A DNA stretch of 64,000 nt, taken from Gemmatimonadota bacterium (GTDB lineage Bacteria; Gemmatimonadota; Gemmatimonadetes; Gemmatimonadales; GWC2-71-9). The stretch's first letter is position 1; every line of letters starts with the position of its first letter. Position numbers and translations under genes: made by a program. Shown one piece after another: positions 58,812 to 64,000 of this stretch. The notes under the pieces were generated by a model. The model saw only the letters and a program-made list of their open reading frames with translations, did no database searches and had not been told where the DNA came from. The stretch is from the NCBI GenBank assembly GCA_003222155.1, contig QHUU01000065.1, positions 1-64,000 on the forward strand, read 5' to 3'.

Positions 58812-60059
58812 TCAGCGGCCTCGCCCGCGCCCGGCCGCGTCGGCGTGTGCCAGCACGAGCCAGAGGAGCTTTGAAGCGATCCAGGTGCCGCTCATGGTAC
58901 CGGTCAGCATCGTGACGAGCATCGCGGACGGCAGGGCGCCCGCTGGGCCGAGCCGCGACCGCCAGGCGGATCGGACACACGCCGTGAGCCCGATGAGGAA
59001 CGGGATCGTGCCCGCCACGCCCGTGCTCGTGAGCAGCTCGAGCAGCAGATTGTGTGCGTCGCGTTTGACGTAACCGGGATCCTGCAGGCGCCGCTCGAGC
59101 TCCACCTGGTTCTCGACGGGACCCCAGCCGACGAACGGTCGTTCGCGGATCATCACGAGGAGGGCGGGATAAATCCGCTCGCGTCCGGCGAGCTGGCCGC
59201 TTTCCGCCGCCGCAAACAGCCGGTTCCGCATCCCTTCGGAGTGGTACGCGGCGAAGCCGAGCACGCCGAGCGCCGCGAGGGCGGCCACGCCGTTACGCAC
59301 CCGGGCCCAGAGCGTCCGCTCCCCGCAGAGGATCGCCAGGAGGCCGACGCTGAGCGCGAGCAGCCCGCCACGCGACCCCGTCTGGACGACGGCGACCGCG
59401 ATCAGGACCACGATCGGCCAGCGCACCGCCGCGGGCCAGCGGCGCCCCTGCCGGTTCACGAGCGCCAGGGCCGCAAGCAATCCGCACGAGAGGATCAGAG
59501 CGCTGAGGTTGGCATTCTGTCCCAACGCCGACATGCGCGCGCCCCCCGTCCAAAGGGCCTTTTCGTTGCGGGCGATCCCGAAGACCTGAAGCGCGGCGCG
59601 AAATCCACAGGCCAGGGCAAACGCGCGCAGCGCGGCGACGCGCACCGGCTCCTCCCTCATCAAATTGGCGCCGGTCCAGAAGATCAAGACCACCTGGAGC
59701 AGCTCGAGGAAAAACTTCAGGACGTAGGGCTCGTGGCTGGTGAGGTTGACGAGCGCGGCGACCGTGAACATCCAGAGGTACCCCGTAAAGGCCACCAGCG
59801 GGAGGTCGATGCGGCCGTAGGCCGCGCGGCGGTCGAGCAGCGTCGCCAGGAGGAAGACGCACCCCACGAGCGTCGGGATCTCGACCGGCAGCGATCGCTG
59901 CGGCATTTCGAACGGGATCGAGCAGACGTAGAGGTAGAGCGCCCAGCGCACCACCGGCTGCACCCGAGGCCCGGCGGCGGCGACGGGTTGCGGCCCGCGC
60001 GGCCACGGCTCGGGGGTACGCGCAGCGGGCGGAAGGGACAGAACGGGCTGCACGGTCAC
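58812..60059 (-). CDS. O-antigen ligase / polymerase-like membrane protein
   Basis: 415-residue polytopic protein with about ten to eleven membrane helices and the family loop TGSRGGLLALS (near 245-256) plus a large periplasmic loop with SGQLAGRERIYP and VGWGPVENQ. Members of the Wzy_C/O-antigen ligase family polymerise or ligate glycans in the periplasm. The GTG at 60059 overlaps the flippase stop (GTGA); a second GTG lies one codon earlier. Confidence 0.88.
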   Translation of the reverse strand: MTVQPVLSLPPAARTPEPWPRGPQPVAAAGPRVQPVVRWALYLYVCSIPFEMPQRSLPVEIPTLVGCVFLLATLLDRRAAYGRIDLPLVAFTGYLWMFTVAALVNLTSHEPYVLKFFLELLQVVLIFWTGANLMREEPVRVAALRAFALACGFRAALQVFGIARNEKALWTGGARMSALGQNANLSALILSCGLLAALALVNRQGRRWPAAVRWPIVVLIAVAVVQTGSRGGLLALSVGLLAILCGERTLWARVRNGVAALAALGVLGFAAYHSEGMRNRLFAAAESGQLAGRERIYPALLVMIRERPFVGWGPVENQVELERRLQDPGYVKRDAHNLLLELLTSTGVAGTIPFLIGLTACVRSAWRSRLGPAGALPSAMLVTMLTGTMSGTWIASKLLWLVLAHADAAGRGRGR

Positions 60060-61633
60060 CACCCCAGCGCGGGCCGGAGGGCCCGCAGCCGCGTCAGGAC
60101 GAGGCGACGCCCGTCACCCGACGGCCCCGCGAACAGCGCGGTGACGAACGCGAGGGCGGCCGTGAGCGCCACCCCCGCCCCCCACACCACCCAGTGCGAC
60201 GTCCTCACACGCTGACCGAGGAACAGCGCGGCGGCGAACAGCAACGCCGTGACGACCGCGAGGCGGGTCGCTTCGCTCCAGTGTGGCCCGCCGCGGCTGC
60301 CGAGCGAGTCCCGCACCAGCAACGGGTAGGCCGCCGACTGGACGGCGCGGCCGGCGAGCAGGCCGACGCACAGGCCGACGGCGCCGAACAGGCGGGTGAG
60401 CGGCACCGCCACGACGATCGTCACGAGCGCCGCACCCGCGCCCGCGAGCACCCGGGGGCGGGGCCGCAGTGCGGCGTCGATGACGTACGCGTCGGTGCGG
60501 ATGAAGACGGTCTGCACCGCCGCGAGGACGATGAGCAGGTCCAGCCACGGCCCGCCGTAATGCTGCTGCCCCACCCAGAGCCCGAGAAAGGAGCGGTTCC
60601 AGCACAGGACCGTGACGCCGACGGTGGTGGCGAACAGCCAGGTGAGCGTCAGGAGCTCGTGGCGCACCGCGCGAGCCCGGTCCTGCTCGCCGCGACCGAT
60701 CAGACCGCCCAGGCCCGGCATCGCCGCCCCCGCCGCGAACACGTGGATGCCCACCGCCGTACGCGCGGCGTAGCCGGTCAGCACGTAAGTGGTGACGACG
60801 GCGGGTGACACGACCCAGCCGAGAATGATCACGTCGCACGCGAGCAGCAGTTTGGCGACCGCCTCGCCCACGGTGAGCCATGCGCTCATCGACAGCAGCG
60901 GGATGACGTCGGCCCGGCCGGGCCGCGCCACCCCGAACCAGCCCACGTAGCGCTGCGCGAGCATCCAGAAGAGCAGGCCGGTCACGGCGGCGACGCCCAC
61001 CTGCGCTCCTCCCAGCCCGGCGAGCCCCAGGCCGGCCCGTACCGCCACGACGGTCAGGAGCCCGCCCAGCACGTTCAGGCTCGCCTGCAGCCCCATGCGC
61101 CGATAGCCGAGGTTCATGCCGCGCAGCACCGACTCGGGGACGCCGGCGACCAGGGTGAGGAAGAAGCTCAGGAGCAGGAGGGCGGTCACGGCGCGGACGG
61201 CGCCGCGCAGCGCGGGGGCGACGTGGGTGATGGTCGGGGCGATCCAGATCAGGATCGCGCCGACGGCGGCGATGAGCGGCAGGAACAACACCCAGATCAG
61301 CAGCGCGGCGCCGACGGCGCGACGCTGCAGCGCATCGTCCTCCACCGCCTGGCGGCTCGACACGATCAGGCGCAGCGCTTCGGTCGGTCGGCCGTCGGCC
61401 GCGCTCATGTAGGTGACGAGCCGGTTGAGCATCTCCCACACGCCGAACAGCGAGCCCCCCAGCCCGGCCACGACGATGGGGGTGACGACGAGCCCCACGC
61501 CGAGCTTCGCGCCGTAGTCGAGCAGCGACTGGAGGGCGTTGAGCGACGCCCGCCCGGTCAGCGAGGGCGCGCGCGGGGCGCGGCCGCCGACGCCGGCGCG
61601 CTCGGTCCGGAGTGCCGCGGCGTCACTCGACAT
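60056..61633 (-). CDS. Polysaccharide flippase (MATE/Wzx-like)
   Basis: 525-residue membrane protein with about twelve to fourteen helices, beginning SLLDYGAKLGVGLVVTPIVVAGLG. This fits MVF/PST-type flippases that move lipid-linked repeat units across the inner membrane before polymerisation by the neighbouring ligase/polymerase. The N-terminal 30 residues are Arg/Ala-rich and may be cytoplasmic. The ATG overlaps the kinase stop region by 11 bases. Confidence 0.87.
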   Translation of the reverse strand: MSSDAAALRTERAGVGGRAPRAPSLTGRASLNALQSLLDYGAKLGVGLVVTPIVVAGLGGSLFGVWEMLNRLVTYMSAADGRPTEALRLIVSSRQAVEDDALQRRAVGAALLIWVLFLPLIAAVGAILIWIAPTITHVAPALRGAVRAVTALLLLSFFLTLVAGVPESVLRGMNLGYRRMGLQASLNVLGGLLTVVAVRAGLGLAGLGGAQVGVAAVTGLLFWMLAQRYVGWFGVARPGRADVIPLLSMSAWLTVGEAVAKLLLACDVIILGWVVSPAVVTTYVLTGYAARTAVGIHVFAAGAAMPGLGGLIGRGEQDRARAVRHELLTLTWLFATTVGVTVLCWNRSFLGLWVGQQHYGGPWLDLLIVLAAVQTVFIRTDAYVIDAALRPRPRVLAGAGAALVTIVVAVPLTRLFGAVGLCVGLLAGRAVQSAAYPLLVRDSLGSRGGPHWSEATRLAVVTALLFAAALFLGQRVRTSHWVVWGAGVALTAALAFVTALFAGPSGDGRRLVLTRLRALRPALGW

Positions 61634-62288
61634 CGATGCTGCGCTCCACGGCGGCGACCAGCCGCTCAGTCGTGCGCCCGCTCGGCTCGTCGCCCGTGTA
61701 CAGGGTCACGAGCCGGGGACCGGAGGCCGCTCGCAGCTCGGCGCCGACGTGGTTGAAGGCGGTGCGGAAGCGCGCGGTGAACGCATGGATCACCGCGTCC
61801 GGGCTGTGCTTCAAGGGATGCGCCTTGGTGCGGGTGCGCAGCCGGTAGGTCAACACCGGATCGGGCGCGTCGACCAGGACGATGAGATCGAGCAGCCGGG
61901 CCCAGCGGGCCAGGACGCGCCGGCGCCAGGCGGCGCGGCGTGGACCCTCACGCCGGGGGTAGAACACCTCCATCCAGCTGAGCGCGAACACCGGGCCCTC
62001 GTCGAGCACGACCGACCGCCCGGCGGCGCGGCGGCGCTCCACCAGCTCACTCAGGGTCTCGAGACGGACGAGCTGGGTCTGCTCCGCCCACAGGGGCTGC
62101 TGCCCGTCGCGCACGAATCCCCAGAACGTCGGCAGGAGGCGGGCGGCGTGGGCCGCGAGGCGAGGCAGCGGCAGGCCCCACAGGCTGAGCGGCGCCCCGG
62201 GCGCGCCGAGGCGATCGCCCAGCTGACGCGCCAGGGTGCTCTTACCCGCCCCCGCGGGCCCGACCAGCTCGATCACGAGCGGGCGCAC
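61623..62288 (-). CDS. P-loop kinase/ATPase of the polysaccharide operon
   Basis: 221-residue P-loop protein. Walker A GPAGAGKSTLARQLG is near residues 10-24, DEGPVFALSW near 105 is likely Walker B, and a lid with RRVLARWARL follows. It resembles nucleoside or thymidylate kinase-like ATPases of surface-glycan operons, but the substrate is not identified. The GTG at 62288 lies 32 bases after the preceding stop. An upstream GTG at 62354 would overlap the previous gene by 35 bases, so the start is uncertain. Confidence 0.68.
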   Translation of the reverse strand: MRPLVIELVGPAGAGKSTLARQLGDRLGAPGAPLSLWGLPLPRLAAHAARLLPTFWGFVRDGQQPLWAEQTQLVRLETLSELVERRRAAGRSVVLDEGPVFALSWMEVFYPRREGPRRAAWRRRVLARWARLLDLIVLVDAPDPVLTYRLRTRTKAHPLKHSPDAVIHAFTARFRTAFNHVGAELRAASGPRLVTLYTGDEPSGRTTERLVAAVERSIDVE

Positions 62289-62319
62289 CCCGGGCTCGGG
62301 TGCGGTCAGGGCGGCGGCG

Positions 62320-63765
62320 TCAGATGAGCGACCAGACCAGCGACTTGAGATCACTCAGCACCTCCGGCAGCGCCCGCCCGGCGTCGACGATGTAGACGCC
62401 GTCGACGCCCGCCCAGTCGGTGTGCCACACGATCTGGGCGCGCTCCCGCACGTAGTCCTCCGGCTCGTCGGTCTTGCGGCTCACGGCGAGCTCCGGGTCG
62501 AGCTGCAGCACGATCGTCGCGTCCGGGGGTCGCATCCACTCGTAGTACGTCCACTCGACCCGGCGCAGCAGGCGCGCGAGCCCGGTGTCGAGCGTCGTCT
62601 GGACGCCCTGCTCCTCGCTCGGTCCGCAGAGCGCGTAGTTCGCGGGGATGGGATAGCGCTCGGCGATCACGACCCCGCCGCGCGCGGCGAAGCGCCAGGC
62701 CCGCCGATACAGCCGATAGCGATCGCGGGCCGTACACACGCAGCGTAGCAGCTCGAAATGCGCCGCCACGCCCCCGTGGAGCCAGCGCGCGACCTTCAAG
62801 GCGCACCCGACCGCAAGGGTCGCGAGTGAGCGCGGCGGGCGGCCGAGGTGCACCCGCAGGGTGGCGAGCTCGCGTCCCAGCCAGGCGGTGAGCTCGGTGG
62901 CACAGGTGGTCTTGCCCGCGCCGTCGCCGCCCACGAGGGCGAGCACGCGACCGCCCGTCACGAGTCCCTTGCCCTCGACGGGCGCGGGCAACCCGACGGC
63001 GCTCGCCACGCGCGCCGCGATGGCCCGCGGGGTGGCCCCGAGCGCGGGGCGGCGCGCGAACGGGCGCAGCCCCCAGGTGAGCGCGCGGCCGATCACGCAG
63101 ATGCGCCAGCGCGACGCGTCGGACAGGAACGCGTCGAGGCAGCGCTCGAACAGGCGCACGGAGACCGAGGGGAGGTCCCGCTCGATGGTCGCGACCAGCT
63201 CGGACCACTCGGCACGCGGCTCCAGCCGCTGCAGCTCGCGCCGCGTGGCGGCGATCCAGTCCGAGCGGCCCCGCTGCACGATGTCCCGCACCGTCGATCG
63301 TTGCGCCGCCTGGAGCAGCACCAGCAGCAGCTCGTGCTCGGGCGCCGGCGCGCGCACCACGAAGCTGGGCGTCGCACCGGCGAGCACGGTCTGCGCCAGC
63401 GGCACCGCGTACGTCGTCCGCCACGGGAGGCCGATGACGATGCGATGATAGGTATGCACGTGGACCAGGGGGCCACCCGGCTGGTCGTAGCCCAGGTAGC
63501 TGTCCACCCCGGGCAGCTGCAGCCAGGGCGGCGCAACGGCGCGCTTGAAGCCGAGCTGCAGCAGCACTTCCACCAGGGCGGGCCACGCGGCGGCGTCGAC
63601 CAGCAGATCCAGGTCGCCGGCGCCGGTCATCCAGCGGTTCCGCTTGGAATGACCCTTCCACTGGCAGTACGCGATGCCGGCGCTCTCCAGGGCGTCGGCG
63701 AGCCGCTCGACGAGCGTCGCCGGGGCCTGCCGGACCGTCGCGCGCAGTCGCTCAGCGGTCGTCAT
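62320..63765 (-). CDS. Fused nucleotidyltransferase - thymidylate-kinase-like protein
   Basis: 481-residue two-domain protein. The N-terminal half (about 1-250) is an NTase-like domain with TGAGDLDLLVDAAAW near 45-60 (Asp-x-Asp metal site). The C-terminal half (about 265-481) is a P-loop kinase with Walker A GGDGAGKTT near 277-285, an AERYPIPANYALC segment near 370 and a RKTDEPEDYVRERAQ lid. The separate proteins at 55192-56259 and 56256-56870 match the two halves. This fusion suggests that the two activities work together on one substrate. Confidence 0.82.
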   Translation of the reverse strand: MTTAERLRATVRQAPATLVERLADALESAGIAYCQWKGHSKRNRWMTGAGDLDLLVDAAAWPALVEVLLQLGFKRAVAPPWLQLPGVDSYLGYDQPGGPLVHVHTYHRIVIGLPWRTTYAVPLAQTVLAGATPSFVVRAPAPEHELLLVLLQAAQRSTVRDIVQRGRSDWIAATRRELQRLEPRAEWSELVATIERDLPSVSVRLFERCLDAFLSDASRWRICVIGRALTWGLRPFARRPALGATPRAIAARVASAVGLPAPVEGKGLVTGGRVLALVGGDGAGKTTCATELTAWLGRELATLRVHLGRPPRSLATLAVGCALKVARWLHGGVAAHFELLRCVCTARDRYRLYRRAWRFAARGGVVIAERYPIPANYALCGPSEEQGVQTTLDTGLARLLRRVEWTYYEWMRPPDATIVLQLDPELAVSRKTDEPEDYVRERAQIVWHTDWAGVDGVYIVDAGRALPEVLSDLKSLVWSLI

Positions 63766-64000
63766 GGCGATGCTGGCTCCCCAGTTCCGCGAGGCCGTGG
63801 GTCGCGGTTCCCACCAGTCGCGCCAGGTGCCCGCGAATGGCCTGCTGCACGCGATAGCCCCGCTCGGCCCAGAAGCGCAGGGAGGTGAGCCAGGGTGGGT
63901 TGCCCAGCACCCAGCGGTGCTTCGTCAGGTCGGGCACGGCGCCGAACTTCTCCTTGAACACGCCCTCGCCGTTCAGGTCGAAGTTCACACACCCCGCCTG
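63752..64000 (-). CDS. C-terminal part of a FemAB/GNAT-like protein (cut by window edge)
   Basis: Only the last 82 codons are present; the frame stays open to the window end, so the start is outside. The visible motif NGEGVFKEKFGAVP followed by KHRWVLGN resembles the C-terminal end of FemAB- or acetyltransferase_6-type proteins, in which a Phe-Lys-x-x-Phe-Gly pattern is common. It is the first visible gene of the operon that contains the NTase-kinase fusion, overlapping it by 14 bases. The call is tentative. Confidence 0.5.
   Translation of the reverse strand, partial: QAGCVNFDLNGEGVFKEKFGAVPDLTKHRWVLGNPPWLTSLRFWAERGYRVQQAIRGHLARLVGTATHGLAELGSQHRHDDR

Noticed and set aside
44365-64000. Exosortase/PEP-CTERM system
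   Set aside because: Asparagine synthetase, FemAB-like and deacetylase genes are suggestive, but no exosortase and no PEP-CTERM protein was found.

Overview
The window is GC-rich, densely packed chromosomal DNA from a Gram-negative (diderm) bacterium. A Tol-Pal system, a lipopolysaccharide-assembly LptD domain, Tat components, many lipoproteins, an ssb/TsaB/RimI neighbourhood and a ComB-type phosphatase next to FtsK together suggest Gemmatimonadota or a close relative. This assignment is inferred from gene content and style, not from a marker-gene search. Start codons are often GTG, and neighbouring genes commonly overlap by ATGA or GTGA, so most of the window is built from translationally coupled operons. 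No rRNA, tRNA, CRISPR array or classical insertion sequence was recognised.

Region 1 (1-18.2 kb, + strand) is housekeeping and envelope: uvrB, tsaE, tsaB, rimI, then ssb behind a near-consensus promoter, a LysM protein, a HemX/CcsA-like membrane protein, hemA, galE, and a complete tolQ-tolR-tonB/tolA-like-tolB-pal-cpoB run. It ends in one uninterrupted reading frame that joins TatC to LptD, followed by a secreted fibronectin-like lipoprotein. Region 2 (18.2-38 kb) holds the histidine-degradation genes hutH-hutU-hutI, two large TPR proteins, a polyprenyl diphosphate synthase, tatA, a PpiD/SurA-like foldase on the opposite strand, aroQ, an Xaa-Pro aminopeptidase, an accB-pilT-accC cluster, comB and ftsK.

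Region 3 (38-64 kb) is accessory surface biology. A HAF-repeat protein is divergent from a cyclic-di-GMP-I (GEMM) riboswitch with an overlapping intrinsic terminator. The riboswitch precedes two tandem lipoproteins carrying Ig-like/fibronectin domains and right-handed beta-helices. The rest is an exopolysaccharide locus: two asparagine-synthetase-like amidotransferases, an ATP-grasp enzyme, a GT4 and a GT2 glycosyltransferase, a polysaccharide deacetylase, GNAT/FemAB-like proteins, a flippase, an O-antigen-ligase-like protein, a second tandem pair of beta-helix proteins, and a nucleotidyltransferase plus thymidylate-kinase-like pair that occurs once as two separate genes and once as a single fused gene.

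Two themes cut across the window. Short imperfect palindromes made of 7-8 bp units lie between genes and also inside coding sequences (the tolB signal peptide, hutI, ftsK). The riboswitch suggests that surface polysaccharide and adhesion functions here are switched on by high c-di-GMP. The best candidates for something new are the TatC-LptD fusion, the split/fused nucleotidyltransferase-kinase module, and the riboswitch-controlled beta-helix lipoproteins.
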